From positions 1-64,000 of the forward strand of contig CAMDLO010000003.1 in assembly GCA_945901765.1 (NCBI GenBank): a stretch of 64,000 bases of DNA, given 5' to 3'. Position numbers and translations under genes: made by a program. Below, in pieces: positions 1 through 10,663 of this stretch; within the stretch, counting starts at the first letter, position 1; every line of letters begins with the position of its first letter. A model generated the notes under the pieces. The model was not told the DNA's origin. It made no database searches and saw only the letters and a program-made list of their open reading frames with translations. This DNA comes from Cyanobium sp. NIES-981. Its GTDB lineage: Bacteria; Cyanobacteriota; Cyanobacteriia; PCC-6307; Cyanobiaceae.

Positions 1-1552
<1,552 letters not shown>

Positions 1553-1599
1553 TTGGCTGGCCGATCCAAGCAGTCTCCGATCACCCGATCACTCCCCTG

Positions 1600-1626
1600 C
1601 CCCTCGCCACTCGGCGAGGGGTTTTT
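1600..1626 (+). terminator. Intrinsic terminator of psbDC
   Basis: A perfect 9-bp GC-rich stem (1600-1608 with 1613-1621), an ACTC tetraloop and five T directly after. It lies 48 bases after the psbC stop on the same strand, so it is the likely end of the psbDC transcript. Confidence 0.9.
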
Positions 1627-1793
1627 GATTGGATCACCGGTTTGAAGGAGGAGCCAATAACGCATCTCCTGGCCATCCGACAGCGGAAAGATCCGGTCAC
1701 ATCCCCGCAGCCAGCGGTCATGCCTCAGACCGATCCACTCCATAGCCTTGGGGCGTTCGGCATTCAGCCGCCACACCCCCCACGCTGTTCCTC

Positions 1794-2519
1794 ATGACCC
1801 ATCGGCACACGTCTCTAGCGGTGCTCGGCACCGCCCTGCTGGCTGGGAGCCTGGCCATGCCCCTGCCCAGCCAGAGCCAGGCGGGCACCGTGACCAGCCC
1901 AAGCAAGGGCGTGCTCTGCGACCGCGTCGGCCAGATCTGCTACGACCGCCAGGGCATCTCTCTGGGCCTGACCCGCCAGTTCTTCGGCAGCACCGCCGAA
2001 CGCAGGGCGATGGCCGAACTGGCCGGTCGCCCCATGCCCAAGGAATTCCGGCTCAGCAACGGCGCCGTCTGCGCGCTGCAGATGCAGATGTGCTGGAGCG
2101 ATGGCTTCAGCAAGCGCCAGGTCAGCCGGGATCTGACCATCGCCCTGTTCGGCAGCTTGCCGGCGACCATGGGCGATAAGGAAGTGTCGAACTACAGCGG
2201 CTTCTGCACCCTGGCCCAGGGCGGCCGCCAGCTGTACGACGGCCCCTGTGCCCTGCGCCGCGTCAGCCGGGACAGCACCGGCATCACCCGCTACGTGGTG
2301 GAACAGAAGGACGGCCGCCGCTTCAATTTCAGCAACCGCAGCGGCCGGCTGGAAGTGAGCGACGGCAGCGGTGACTGGCCCGTGGCCTTCTTTGATCACG
2401 GCTATACCGGTGTGTTCCGCTGGCGCGACATGACCCTGGTCGCCACCCGCGAACATCGGGGCCTGCGCCAGAGCCGCGACAACCGCGTGATCATGGATCA
2501 GCTGTTCCTCGATCCCTGA
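1794..2519 (+). CDS. Secreted YcgJ-like cysteine-motif protein
   Basis: A 241-residue protein with an N-terminal signal peptide (hydrophobic residues about 7-25, then SQSQAG), so probably periplasmic or thylakoid-lumenal. Residues about 36-70 read [20 protein letters not shown] and continue into [10 protein letters not shown], which resembles the YcgJ/Fels-1 prophage family. A second copy-like segment follows ([12 protein letters not shown] to DLTIALFG), giving two C-x6-C modules each ending in a Phe-Gly. A C-terminal region of about 100 residues carries another Cys pair. No function is established for the family; paired cysteines suggest disulfides. The 3' end overlaps convergent maf by 29 bp. 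The family call is by eye. Confidence 0.65.
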   Translation: MTHRHTSLAVLGTALLAGSLAMPLPSQSQAGTVTSPSKGVLCDRVGQICYDRQGISLGLTRQFFGSTAERRAMAELAGRPMPKEFRLSNGAVCALQMQMCWSDGFSKRQVSRDLTIALFGSLPATMGDKEVSNYSGFCTLAQGGRQLYDGPCALRRVSRDSTGITRYVVEQKDGRRFNFSNRSGRLEVSDGSGDWPVAFFDHGYTGVFRWRDMTLVATREHRGLRQSRDNRVIMDQLFLDP

Positions 2520-3123
2520 GCCAGCGCCGCAGCAACGGCAGGCTGAGGCCGATCACGTTGCTGAAGCAGCCCTCGAGCCGCTCCACCAGCGCCCCGCCCC
2601 GCCCTTCCAGGGCGAAGCCGCCGGCGCACTGGAGCGGCTCACCGCTGGCCACGTAGGCCCGGATCTCCGCTGGCTCCAGGGCAGCGAACTGCACACGCGT
2701 GATCACCGTGGCGCTGCGATCGGCGTCAGGCCCGTTCGCCAGCAGGCAATGGCCGGTCAGCAGCTCGCCCCAACCGCCGGCCAGGCGCTGCCAGCGGGCC
2801 TCCGCCTCGGCCGGATCCGCCGGCTTGCCGAAGACCTCGCCCTCGAACCGCAGCAGCGAGTCGCAGCCCAGCACCGGCGCACCCACCAGCTCCGGATCCA
2901 CCAGCTCCGGATCCACCAGCGACCGGGCGACGCACTCAGCCTTGGCACGGGCCAGACGCTGCACCAGCACGGCCGGGTCAGCGTCGTGGATCGTCGCCTC
3001 GTCGACCCCGCTCACCCGCACCCGGTGGGGAATGGCCGCCTGCTCCAGCAGGCGGCGACGGGCCGGGGATGCGGAGGCCAGCACCAACAGCACGGCAGGC
3101 GGCGCAGCGAGAATCACCATCAT
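2491..3123 (-). CDS. maf: Maf-family nucleoside triphosphate pyrophosphatase
   Basis: 210 residues. The N-terminal [14 protein letters not shown] motif and later GCDSLL and KPAD..EA segments are the Maf signature. Family members hydrolyse non-canonical or modified dNTPs/NTPs (dTTP/UTP or m7GTP types) to the monophosphate, in the cytoplasm. The acidic residue of GCDSLL is present. A perfect 15-bp duplication inserts an extra DPELV before the active-site strand, an oddity within an otherwise normal-length protein. The gene starts back-to-back with the Npun_F0494 gene: the two ATGs overlap at CATG (3121-3124), so the 5' leaders must interpenetrate. Two consecutive Met codons make the exact start uncertain by one codon. 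Confidence 0.9.
   Translation of the reverse strand: MMVILAAPPAVLLVLASASPARRRLLEQAAIPHRVRVSGVDEATIHDADPAVLVQRLARAKAECVARSLVDPELVDPELVGAPVLGCDSLLRFEGEVFGKPADPAEAEARWQRLAGGWGELLTGHCLLANGPDADRSATVITRVQFAALEPAEIRAYVASGEPLQCAGGFALEGRGGALVERLEGCFSNVIGLSLPLLRRWLRDRGTADP
2883..2912. repeat. 15-bp tandem duplication inside maf
   Basis: Two perfect copies of CCACCAGCTCCGGAT, followed by an eight-base partial third copy. It is in frame and duplicates residues DPELV of Maf. Confidence 0.9.
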
Positions 3124-3538
3124 GAAACGACAGCAGGGCGCTGATCAGCCCCCCCCCTCAGCAGCGCAAACCGGCCAATCCGTACCGGGCCTGTCCTGGG
3201 CGAGGGCCAGCCAGGCGATGCGCTGCCTGCCATTCCGGCGCGCCTTCTACGCGCGGGTGCTCGAGCAGCCCCTCAGCAGCCAGGCCTTCACCCAGCTCGC
3301 TGACGCCGCCTCCCTCTGCTGGGGGAGCATGGGGCCCGAGCGAGTGGAAGCCCACTTCGTCTGGCTGATCCGCCTCGGCGTGCTCCGGCGCGAGGTGGAT
3401 GGACAGGGCCTGACCCAACGGGTGCGGCTCACACCGATGGGGCGGGAACTGCTGGCGAGCTGGCCGGGCGAAATCCCAAGGGCCGGACTGTCGGAGCGGC
3501 TGCATCACCTGTTGCGCCGCCGCCGGCCGCGCCTGTGA
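3122..3538 (+). CDS. Npun_F0494 family conserved cyanobacterial protein
   Basis: 138 residues from ATG 3122. The core [48 protein letters not shown] resembles the cyanobacteria-restricted Npun_F0494 family, which has a winged-helix-like layout but no assigned function. It is preceded head-to-head by maf and its TGA overlaps the GTG start of cobQ (GTGA), so it is probably translated with cobQ. No signal peptide or membrane helix. The upstream in-frame ATG at 2699 is rejected because that extension is antisense to maf. Confidence 0.75.
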   Translation: MKRQQGADQPPPSAAQTGQSVPGLSWARASQAMRCLPFRRAFYARVLEQPLSSQAFTQLADAASLCWGSMGPERVEAHFVWLIRLGVLRREVDGQGLTQRVRLTPMGRELLASWPGEIPRAGLSERLHHLLRRRRPRL

Positions 3539-5061
3539 ACCGCGCCGCCCCCCCTGCCCTGATGGTGCTGGGCACCAGCAGCGGCGCCGGCAAGTCGCTG
3601 ATGACGGCAGCCCTCTGCCGGGTGCTGCAACGCCGCGGCGAGACGCCCCTGCCCTTCAAGGGCCAGAACATGAGCAACAACGCCTGGGTCGACCAGAGCG
3701 GCGGTGAAATGGCCTACTCCCAGGCCCTGCAGGCCTGGGCTGCGGGGCTGGAACCGCACCACAGCATGAATCCGGTGCTGCTCAAACCCCAGGGAGACTC
3801 CACCAGCGAGGTGATCCACCTGGGCCGCAGCGTCGGCCAGGCCCGGGCCGAGCACTACTACCGCGACTGGTTTCGCCCGGGCTGGGCCGCGATCCGCACC
3901 GGCCTGGCTGAGCTGCAGACAGCCCATCCCGGCGGCCGGCTGGTGCTGGAGGGGGCCGGCAGCCCGGTGGAGGTGAACCTCCAGCCCCGCGACCTCACCA
4001 ATCTGCGGCTGGCCCAGTACCTGCGTGCCCGCTGCCTGCTGGTGGCGGACATCGAACGGGGGGGTGTCTTCGCCCAGATCGTCGGCACCCTGGCGCTGCT
4101 CACCCCGGTGCAGCGCCCGCTGATCCGCGGCCTGCTGATCAACCGCTTCCGCGGCCGCCGCGAGCTGTTCGACGAGGGGCGCCGCTGGCTGGAGCACCAC
4201 ACCGGCGTGCCGGTGCTGGGGGTGATGCCCTGGCTGGATGAGCTGTTTCCGCCGGAGGATTCGCTCGATCTGCTCGAGCGCCGCGGCCGCAAACAGGGCG
4301 CCGAGCTGGAAATCGTGGTGCTGCGACTGCCGAGCCTGAGCAATTTCTCCGACCTCGATCCCCTGGAGGCCGAGCCGACCGTGCAGCTGCGCTGGCTGCG
4401 CCCGGGGGAACCCCTCGGCCAGCCCGACGCCGTGATCCTGCCGGGCAGCAAGCAGACCCTGCAGGACCTGGCAATCCTGCGAGGGTCGGGTCTGGATCAG
4501 TGCCTGCGCCACTACGGCATGGCTGGCGGCCTGCTGTTCGGGATCTGCGGCGGCATGCAGCTGCTGGGAAGGGAGCTCTGGGATCCGCTTGATCGCGAAG
4601 GCGGTGGCAGCACTCCGCTGCATGGGCTCGACCTGTTGCCCCTGCGGACAGTGTTCGGTGCGCGCAAGGCCCTGGAGCAGCGCCGCAGCCAGGCCCTCTG
4701 GGCCGGCGCCCCCTGCAGCGAGGCCGTCACCGGCCTGGAGCTGGCCGGCTTCGAGCTCCATCGCGGTCAGAGCGAGTGGATACCGGGCACGACGGCTCAA
4801 CCACTGGCCCGGGACGACGGACTGGGGTGGTGGTGCAGCCTCGGCACCGCCGGCGGTCAGGTGGCCGGCACCTATCTGCACGGGGTGTTCGAGAACGGAG
4901 CCTGGCGGCGGCGCTGGCTGAACCAGCTGCGGCATCGCCGCGGCCTGAGCGCGCTGCCCGCCGATCCACCCCACCACGGCCAGCAGCGCCAGCAGCTGCT
5001 GGATCGGCTGGCCGATGCCTTCGAAGCCCATGTGAACCTGAGCCCAATGCTGGAGCCCTGA
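3535..5061 (+). CDS. cobQ: Cobyric acid synthase
   Basis: 508 residues, GTG start overlapping the preceding stop. CobQ amidates the b, d, e and g side chains of adenosylcobyrinic a,c-diamide using glutamine and ATP, a late step of corrinoid synthesis. The N-terminal P-loop-type motif GTSSGAGKS (about 13-21) and the SNNAW segment mark the ATP-dependent domain. The C-terminal class I glutamine amidotransferase domain has the nucleophile in GICGGMQ (Cys about 338) and the His in GTYLHG (about 448). Length matches the family. A second corrin enzyme, cobL, lies at 35-36 kb, consistent with de novo (pseudo)cobalamin synthesis. Confidence 0.95.
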   Translation: MNRAAPPALMVLGTSSGAGKSLMTAALCRVLQRRGETPLPFKGQNMSNNAWVDQSGGEMAYSQALQAWAAGLEPHHSMNPVLLKPQGDSTSEVIHLGRSVGQARAEHYYRDWFRPGWAAIRTGLAELQTAHPGGRLVLEGAGSPVEVNLQPRDLTNLRLAQYLRARCLLVADIERGGVFAQIVGTLALLTPVQRPLIRGLLINRFRGRRELFDEGRRWLEHHTGVPVLGVMPWLDELFPPEDSLDLLERRGRKQGAELEIVVLRLPSLSNFSDLDPLEAEPTVQLRWLRPGEPLGQPDAVILPGSKQTLQDLAILRGSGLDQCLRHYGMAGGLLFGICGGMQLLGRELWDPLDREGGGSTPLHGLDLLPLRTVFGARKALEQRRSQALWAGAPCSEAVTGLELAGFELHRGQSEWIPGTTAQPLARDDGLGWWCSLGTAGGQVAGTYLHGVFENGAWRRRWLNQLRHRRGLSALPADPPHHGQQRQQLLDRLADAFEAHVNLSPMLEP

Positions 5062-5105
5062 GCGCGATCCAGCCCCGTGCCTGCCTCCCCACAGACTCCG
5101 CTGCC

Positions 5106-5342
5106 ATGTCCCTGACGATCCACTGGCCCAACGGCTGCATCAGCCGCTGCGCACCTGGCCGCGACTGGCTGCTGGCCGCCCGCGACGCCGGTTGCAGCAT
5201 CCCCACCGGTTGTCTGGGAGGCAGCTGCGGCGCCTGTGAAATCGAGGTGAACGGGCAAGTGGTGCGGGCCTGCATCGCCACGGTGCCCGCCAGCCGCAGC
5301 GGAGAGCTGCGGGTGGAGCTGGCGAGCGATCCGCACTGGTGA
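5106..5342 (+). CDS. Small 2Fe-2S ferredoxin-like protein
   Basis: 78 residues. The Cys spacing TGCLGGSCGAC followed by ACIATV gives C-x4-C-x2-C-x11-C, the ligand pattern of plant/xylene-monooxygenase-type 2Fe-2S domains, in a protein with almost nothing beyond the fold core. It presumably carries single electrons in the cytoplasm; the partner is unknown. It starts 44 bp after cobQ on the same strand and abuts the stop of convergent mnmA with no gap. ATG 5106 is the first start that keeps the fold intact; an electron-supply role to the upstream corrin pathway is only a positional guess. Confidence 0.82.
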   Translation: MSLTIHWPNGCISRCAPGRDWLLAARDAGCSIPTGCLGGSCGACEIEVNGQVVRACIATVPASRSGELRVELASDPHW

Positions 5343-6590
5343 TCAGAACGGCGGCTCGGAGGAATCAATCAATCCGCCGCCGAGCAGCACCTCCCCCGCA
5401 TAGAACACAGCGGCCTGGCCCGGGGTGATCGAGAACTGCTCCTCAGCAAAGACCAGCCGCAGCCGATAGGGGCGCTGCACCGCACGATCGGCATCGGTGG
5501 GCGGCAGGGGGATTGCCCGAGCCGCCACCGGTTCGCTGCGGTACCGCACCTGCACCTGCAGATCCAACGGACCGTCGGGCGGGGGGATCGAGACCCAGTT
5601 CACCGCTCCCACCACGGCAGCGCTGCAGGCGGCCTCCTGGCGGGGTGCCACCACCACCTGATTGAGGGCACCATCGAGCCGCACCACGTGCAGGGGCTCA
5701 CGCCAGGCCACCCCCAACCCCTTGCGCTGGCCGATCGTGAAGTGCTCGATGCCGTCATGCTGCCCCAGCACCGTGCCGTCACGCAGCACGATCTGGCCCT
5801 GCCGCGGCGGCAGGTACGCGTCGAGAAAGGCCTTCATCGAGCCGTGGTGATCGGCCAGGCAGAGATCCTGACTTTCCGGCTTGTGGGCGGTGCGCAGCCC
5901 ATGACGCTCCGCTTCCAGGCGCGTGTCGGGCTTGGTGAGCTCGCCAAGCGGGAAGACCAGGCGACCGAGCACCTCCTGGGGCAGGTCGTAGAGGAAATAG
6001 CTCTGATCCTTGTGGCGATCAAGGCCCCGCAGCAGTTGATGGCGTCCGGTCTCCCCTCCCGGCGTGGCCAGAGGGTCGCCCGCAGCGGCATGTCGCACCC
6101 GGGCGTAATGGCCGGTGGCAAGGCGAGGGAGCCCCCGTTCCGTCTCGGCCCAGGCCAGCATCGGCCCGAACTTGACCATCCGGTTGCAGCGGGAGCAGGG
6201 CAGCGGCGTGATTCCGGCGGCGTAGCCCTCCACCAGAAAATCAACGATCTGGCTGCGGAAGTGCTCGCGAAAGTCCACCACGTGATGGGCGATCCCCAGC
6301 TGGTCGCAGATGCCGGCGGCATCCACCAGCCCCTCAGCGCAGCAGGCACCCTTGCCGCTCATCAACCAGAGGGTGAGCCCTTCCACCTGCCAGCCGGCCT
6401 CCACCAGCAAGGCAGCGGTGAGAGAGCTGTCCACCCCACCCGAGAGCCCCACGGCCACCCGATGTTCGCCGGGCCAGGCGCGCAGGCGCTCCAGGGCTGC
6501 CCCACCGGCCGGGGTGGCCGGCGTAGGGCTGGTGATGGGAGCCGTGACGATCAAGGTGGCGATCGGGAGAACCTGCGGATCAACCGGCAA
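5343..6590 (-). CDS. mnmA: tRNA 2-thiouridine synthesis thiolase
   Basis: Catalyses sulfur transfer to U34 of tRNA-Lys/Glu/Gln via adenylation. The PP-loop SGGVDSS is at about residues 50-56. The two catalytic cysteines are recognisable in PLPCSRCN and SQDLCLAD. The C-terminal part is the usual beta-barrel ending in [15 protein letters not shown]. About 415 residues, slightly long because of an N-terminal Pro/Thr-rich extension of some 40 residues. No ATG is available before the PP-loop; the start must be TTG at 6590 or the in-frame TTG at 6554. Divergent from nnrE-nnrD, convergent with the ferredoxin gene. Confidence 0.93.
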   Translation of the reverse strand: MPVDPQVLPIATLIVTAPITSPTPATPAGGAALERLRAWPGEHRVAVGLSGGVDSSLTAALLVEAGWQVEGLTLWLMSGKGACCAEGLVDAAGICDQLGIAHHVVDFREHFRSQIVDFLVEGYAAGITPLPCSRCNRMVKFGPMLAWAETERGLPRLATGHYARVRHAAAGDPLATPGGETGRHQLLRGLDRHKDQSYFLYDLPQEVLGRLVFPLGELTKPDTRLEAERHGLRTAHKPESQDLCLADHHGSMKAFLDAYLPPRQGQIVLRDGTVLGQHDGIEHFTIGQRKGLGVAWREPLHVVRLDGALNQVVVAPRQEAACSAAVVGAVNWVSIPPPDGPLDLQVQVRYRSEPVAARAIPLPPTDADRAVQRPYRLRLVFAEEQFSITPGQAAVFYAGEVLLGGGLIDSSEPPF

Positions 6591-6650
6591 CCAGCAGGGG
6601 GGTGCCGGCTGGAGCGGTCGTCTCCATCATGGAACCGAAGCGTCCCCCCC

Positions 6651-8273
6651 GTGCACGAGCCCCAATCTCCTGCCTGGCCCGTCCGCGATGCCGCCCACCT
6701 GCTGGTGAGCGGCGCCCAGATGGCAGCACTGGAACAGCAGCTGTTCAGCAGCGGCCTGCCGGTGGAGGCGTTGATGGAAAAGGCGGCGCTGGCGGTGAGC
6801 CGTCTGCTGCTCGATCACTGGAGGGCACGGCTGCACCGCGCTGGCGCCGTGGTGCTGGTCGGCCCTGGGCACAACGGCGGTGATGGCCTGGTGGTGGCCC
6901 GGGAGCTGCATCTGGCCGGCATCGCCGTGGCGGTGTGGAGCCCCTTCGAACGCCACAAACCACTCACCGACTCCCACCTCCGCCACCTGTGCTGGCTCGG
7001 GGTGCCGCGGCTGGAAACGCCGCCGGATCCTGGGGCGGCGGCACTGTGGATCGACGGCCTGTTCGGCATCGGTCAGCAACGGCCACCCGGTGCGGCTCTG
7101 GAGACGCTGCTGCAGGCACGGCAGCGGCAGCAGCCGGGGGGACTGGTGGCGATCGATGTACCCACCGGCCTCTGCGCCGATCAGGGGCACTGCCTCGGCG
7201 ACAGCGCCGCCACCGCCAGCCAGACCGCCTGTCTGGGGCTGCTCAAGCGCGGCCTGGTGCAGGACCAGGCCCTGCGCTGGGTGGGCAGCCTCCTGTTGGT
7301 CGAGCTGGGGCTGCCGGCGCAGCTGCTGCAGGAGCTGCCGCCAACCCAACCCCTGGGCCTGGCCTGCGGCGACCTGGCCACGGCCGCCTGGCCCCGGCCC
7401 GATGCCGATGCCGACAAGTACGGCCGGGGGCGGCTGCTGCTGGTGGCCGGCAGCCGGCTGTTCCGTGGTGCGGCCGCACTGGCCCTGGCCGGCGCCAGCA
7501 GCAGCGGCTGCGGCAGTGTGCGGGCCGCGCTCTGCCCGGAGGTCGGCGACGCGCTCTGGCCCCAGCTTCCCCATCTGGTGCTGCGGAGCAGCCTGAATTG
7601 TGATCGCTCCGGAGCCCTGAGCCTGGCAGCGCTCTCTGCAGCGGAGCTGCAACGCCTCGATGCGGTGCTGGTCGGTCCGGGGCTGGGCAGCCAATCGCTC
7701 GACGATGGGCGGGCCTGGACCCTGCTGCAGGAGTTCGGTGGTCTGCTGGTGCTCGATGCCGACGGACTGAACCGGCTGGCAGGCCGTGCCGCTGGAGCCA
7801 GCCACTGGCTCGCCGAGAGGGGCGGGCCCACCTGGATCACACCCCATCGCCAGGAGTTCGAGCGGCTGTTTCCAGAGCTGACATCCCTGCCGCCCCTGGA
7901 CGCGGCGGCGGCGGCAGCGCAGCGAACCGGCGCCGCCGTGCTGCTGAAAGGGGCCCACTCCGTCATCGCTGGACCGGACGGCTCCTGCTGGCAGCTCACC
8001 CAGACGGCGGCCGCCGCGGCGCGGGCTGGGCTGGGCGACGTGCTGGCGGGCTATGCGGCTGGCCTGGGCGCGATGGCAGGCGCCTCCCACAGCGGGGGCC
8101 AGCTGCTGGCCCTGGCGGCGCTGGCCCACGCCGCCACCGCTGTGGAGCTGGCCAAGGAGGGCGCCGGGGCCGCCAGTCCTGCCGCCGTGGCAACACGGCT
8201 GGCCCGCCAGGGCCGCCTGGGAGCTCTGCAGCGCAGCGCCCTGCTTCCGTGTGGTTTTGCAAGTAAAACCTAA
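6651..8273 (+). CDS. nnr: Bifunctional NAD(P)HX epimerase/dehydratase
   Basis: 540 residues from GTG 6651. It repairs hydrated NADH/NADPH: the N-terminal NnrE/YjeF domain (about 15-215, with GPGHNGGDGLVVAREL and IDVPTGL) epimerises, and the C-terminal NnrD domain (about 235-530, with KYGRGRLLLVAGS, VGPGLG, VLDADGLN) dehydrates. The catalytic-loop motif, usually GTGDVLAG or GSGDVLAG, is here AGLGDVLAG; the Asp is kept. The frame is open far upstream, but that extension is antisense to mnmA; GTG 6651 sits 60 bp from the mnmA start and just before the conserved YjeF N-terminus. Confidence 0.93.
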   Translation: MHEPQSPAWPVRDAAHLLVSGAQMAALEQQLFSSGLPVEALMEKAALAVSRLLLDHWRARLHRAGAVVLVGPGHNGGDGLVVARELHLAGIAVAVWSPFERHKPLTDSHLRHLCWLGVPRLETPPDPGAAALWIDGLFGIGQQRPPGAALETLLQARQRQQPGGLVAIDVPTGLCADQGHCLGDSAATASQTACLGLLKRGLVQDQALRWVGSLLLVELGLPAQLLQELPPTQPLGLACGDLATAAWPRPDADADKYGRGRLLLVAGSRLFRGAAALALAGASSSGCGSVRAALCPEVGDALWPQLPHLVLRSSLNCDRSGALSLAALSAAELQRLDAVLVGPGLGSQSLDDGRAWTLLQEFGGLLVLDADGLNRLAGRAAGASHWLAERGGPTWITPHRQEFERLFPELTSLPPLDAAAAAAQRTGAAVLLKGAHSVIAGPDGSCWQLTQTAAAAARAGLGDVLAGYAAGLGAMAGASHSGGQLLALAALAHAATAVELAKEGAGAASPAAVATRLARQGRLGALQRSALLPCGFASKT

Positions 8274-8341
8274 AGGGTTACTGAAAACACCCTCGTCCTT
8301 CGAAATTCCAGCAGATAGTTCTATGACTGTCCCAGGCATCG

Positions 8342-9268
8342 ATGTCCGCCAACAGTCTCCGGACCAGCGACGGTCATCGCCGACGCAGCAGCGACCCGAT
8401 CAGTTGGTACCTGACCACAATCGGCCGTGAACCCCTGCTCACGGCCGCCGAGGAGATTGAACTCGGCAATCAGGTTCAGACAATGATGCGCCTGGTGGAG
8501 GAGCAGCAGCAGAGCTATTCCACCCAGGATCAGAAAATCATCCGCATCGGTCAGCGCGCCAAGCAGCGCATGATGAAAGCCAACCTGCGGCTTGTGGTGA
8601 GCGTCGCCAAGAAGTATCAGGGCAAGGGATTGGAGTTGCTCGATCTGATCCAGGAGGGGTCGCTCGGTCTGGAGCGGGCTGTGGAAAAATTCGATCCCAC
8701 CCGGGGCTACAAGTTCTCCACCTATGCCTTCTGGTGGATCCGCCAGAGCATGACCCGAGCGATCGCCTGCCAGTCGCGCACGATCCGCCTGCCGGTGCAC
8801 CTCTCTGAGCGGCTCACGGCGATCCGCAAAGTCAGCCTTGAGCTGGCGCACAAGCTTGGGGCCATGCCCAGCCGCCGTGAGATCTCCGAAGCGATGGATA
8901 TCCCGCTGGAAGAGCTCGACTCCCTGCTGCGCCAGTCGCTCACCACCTCCAGCCTCGACGCCCCGGTCAATGGCGACGAGGGCCGCAGCTTCCTGGGGGA
9001 TCTGATCCCCGATGGGGGCGACGAGGAACCGCTCGACAAGGTGGAGCGTGGCATCCACCACGAACAGCTCGGGCGCTGGCTCAGCCACCTGAGTGACCAG
9101 GAGCGGCGGGTGCTGGAACTGCGCTTCGGGCTGGAGGGGGAAGAGCGCCACACGCTGGCGGAAATCGGCCGCCTGCTGGATGTTTCCCGGGAGCGGGTGC
9201 GGCAGGTGGAGCTGAAGGCGCTGCGCAAGCTGCGCAATCTCACCCGCCGCACGACGCCGCAGCTCTAA
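8342..9268 (+). CDS. Group 2 RNA polymerase sigma-70 factor
   Basis: 308 residues. Region 1.2/2.1 (DPISWYLTTIGREPLLTAAEE), the -10 recognition helix (YKFSTYAFWWIRQSMTRAIA, about 123-142), region 3 (SRREISEAMDI) and the region 4 helix-turn-helix (LAEIGRLLDVSRERVRQVELKAL, about 275-297) are complete. It lacks the long region 1.1 and the RpoD spacer, so it is an alternative group 2 sigma rather than the primary factor. Cyanobacteria carry several such paralogues for light, nutrient and stress responses; which one this is cannot be told from sequence alone. The 68-bp upstream gap is AT-richer than its surroundings and may hold its promoter. Confidence 0.93.
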   Translation: MSANSLRTSDGHRRRSSDPISWYLTTIGREPLLTAAEEIELGNQVQTMMRLVEEQQQSYSTQDQKIIRIGQRAKQRMMKANLRLVVSVAKKYQGKGLELLDLIQEGSLGLERAVEKFDPTRGYKFSTYAFWWIRQSMTRAIACQSRTIRLPVHLSERLTAIRKVSLELAHKLGAMPSRREISEAMDIPLEELDSLLRQSLTTSSLDAPVNGDEGRSFLGDLIPDGGDEEPLDKVERGIHHEQLGRWLSHLSDQERRVLELRFGLEGEERHTLAEIGRLLDVSRERVRQVELKALRKLRNLTRRTTPQL

Positions 9269-9322
9269 GCGGATGGGGCGCGTCAACCTCCCCCTTCAGG
9301 ACGTTGCGTCTGAGCCGCGGAT

Positions 9323-10438
9323 TCAGTCTTCGGCCCAGATGTAGCGGGTCAGCTCTTCCGCTCTGGGTTCGGGAGCAGCCAGCGCGAAGTCCACACAGTC
9401 GGTGATCTCGGCATCGATCTGCCGATCGATGGCCGCCAGATCTTCGGCAGTGGCCAGGCCCTGCTGCGCCAAATGGGCAGCCAATCCCTTGATCGGATCG
9501 CGCTGAGCCCAGAACTCCTTCTCGGCCTGCGCCCTCAACTCATCCGGGTCGGCGAGTGAATGGCCGCGGTAGCGGTAGGTGAGGCACTCCAGCAGGGTCG
9601 GGCCCTCCCCGGCGCGGGCTCGTTCGATCGCCCGTTGGGCCGCTCCCCGCACCGCCAGCACATCCATGCCATCCACCTCCTCCCCGGCCATGCCGAAGGC
9701 GGCCGCCTTGCGCCAGATCTCCGGATCGCTGGTGGCGCGGTTGTGGTCCATGCCGATCGCCCACTTGTTGTTCTCCACCACGAACAGGATCGGCAGCTTC
9801 CAGAGCGCCGCCATGTTCAGGCACTCGTAGAACTGGCCGATGTTGCAGGTGCCATCGCCGAAGAAGGCCGCCGTGACGGCATCGCTGGAGGCATCGCCCA
9901 GGGCATCGCGCTTGTAGCGGCTGGTGAAGGCGGCACCGAGGGCCACGGGAATGCCCTCGCCGATGAAGGCATAGCCGCCCAGCAGATGGTGCTCCCTGGA
10001 GAACAGGTGCATGGAACCGCCCCGGCCTTTGCTGCAGCCGGTTTCCTTGCCGAACAGTTCGCTCATCACCTCGCGGGCCGGCACGCCGCAGCTGAGGGCG
10101 TGCACGTGATCGCGGTAGGTGCTGCAGAACCAGTCGTGCTGCAGTTTCATCGCCTTGATGACCCCTGTACTCACGGCCTCCTGGCCGTTGTAGAGGTGCA
10201 CGAAACCAAACATCTTGCCGCGGTAGTACATCTCCGCGCACTTGTCTTCAAAGCGGCGGCCCAGCACCATGTCGCGATAGAGCATCAGCCCTTCTTCGCG
10301 CGTCACCGTTGCCGGGGTGGCCGGATAGAGATTTTCCAGACGCTCGGCATGGGGACCAGCGACGTGGGTGGAGTCGGCCGAGCATCCGGGCACCCCAGCT
10401 GCTGAGGCCAGTTCGCGACTGGTGTCTGCCTGGGTCAT
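9323..10438 (-). CDS. pdhA: Pyruvate dehydrogenase E1 component, alpha subunit
   Basis: 371 residues. With E1-beta it decarboxylates pyruvate using thiamine diphosphate and passes the acetyl group to the lipoyl domain of E2 (pdhC, 54-55 kb here). The TPP motif [17 protein letters not shown] to [11 protein letters not shown] has the GDG...NN spacing, and the phosphorylation-loop region [15 protein letters not shown] is present. Substrate-side residues lie in [13 protein letters not shown]. An N-terminal extension of about 45 residues precedes the conserved core. Pyruvate dehydrogenase subunits are at scattered loci here rather than in one operon. The start codon is embedded in a six-fold 11-bp tandem repeat (see repeat entry). 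Confidence 0.95.
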   Translation of the reverse strand: MTQADTSRELASAAGVPGCSADSTHVAGPHAERLENLYPATPATVTREEGLMLYRDMVLGRRFEDKCAEMYYRGKMFGFVHLYNGQEAVSTGVIKAMKLQHDWFCSTYRDHVHALSCGVPAREVMSELFGKETGCSKGRGGSMHLFSREHHLLGGYAFIGEGIPVALGAAFTSRYKRDALGDASSDAVTAAFFGDGTCNIGQFYECLNMAALWKLPILFVVENNKWAIGMDHNRATSDPEIWRKAAAFGMAGEEVDGMDVLAVRGAAQRAIERARAGEGPTLLECLTYRYRGHSLADPDELRAQAEKEFWAQRDPIKGLAAHLAQQGLATAEDLAAIDRQIDAEITDCVDFALAAPEPRAEELTRYIWAED

Positions 10439-10495
10439 CGCTGGGTCATCGCTGGGTGTGAGCTGGGTATGGGCTGGGTATGGGCTGGGTTCGGA
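10430..10495. repeat. Six tandem 11-bp repeats over the pdhA start
   Basis: Six contiguous 11-mers all begin CTGGGT: two CTGGGTCATCG, one CTGGGTGTGAG, two CTGGGTATGGG, one CTGGGTTCGGA. On the minus strand the first two units each hold CGATGACCCAG; the inner one supplies the pdhA ATG, and the outer one supplies an ATG 11 bases upstream. The 11-bp period is close to a DNA helical turn. Confidence 0.9.
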
Positions 10496-10634
10496 AGGGC
10501 TTCAGCCCGTCAGGAAATGCCGATCCTGACCGCTGACTGTACGGGGTCTGGATGCCGCCGATCCGTGTGGGCGGAACAGGATCCGAACGTGCCCCCCAGG
10601 GACCGGGCGACTGGGCGAAACCGGAGACCCCTCC

Positions 10635-10640
10635 TAAAAT
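10635..10640 (+). promoter_or_regulatory. Possible -10 element of ftn2
   Basis: TAAAAT stands 23 bases before the chosen TTG start of ftn2, in the only AT-rich spot of this leader. No convincing -35 is seen at 16-18 bp upstream, so this is tentative. It supports translation starting at 10664 and not further upstream. Confidence 0.3.
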
Positions 10641-10663
10641 CGGCGACCACTGAACGGTCTGGG

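Noticed and set aside
5688-6650. In-frame N-terminal extension of the NnrE/NnrD protein
   Set aside because: It is antisense to mnmA and unlike the YjeF family; GTG 6651 gives the normal N-terminus.
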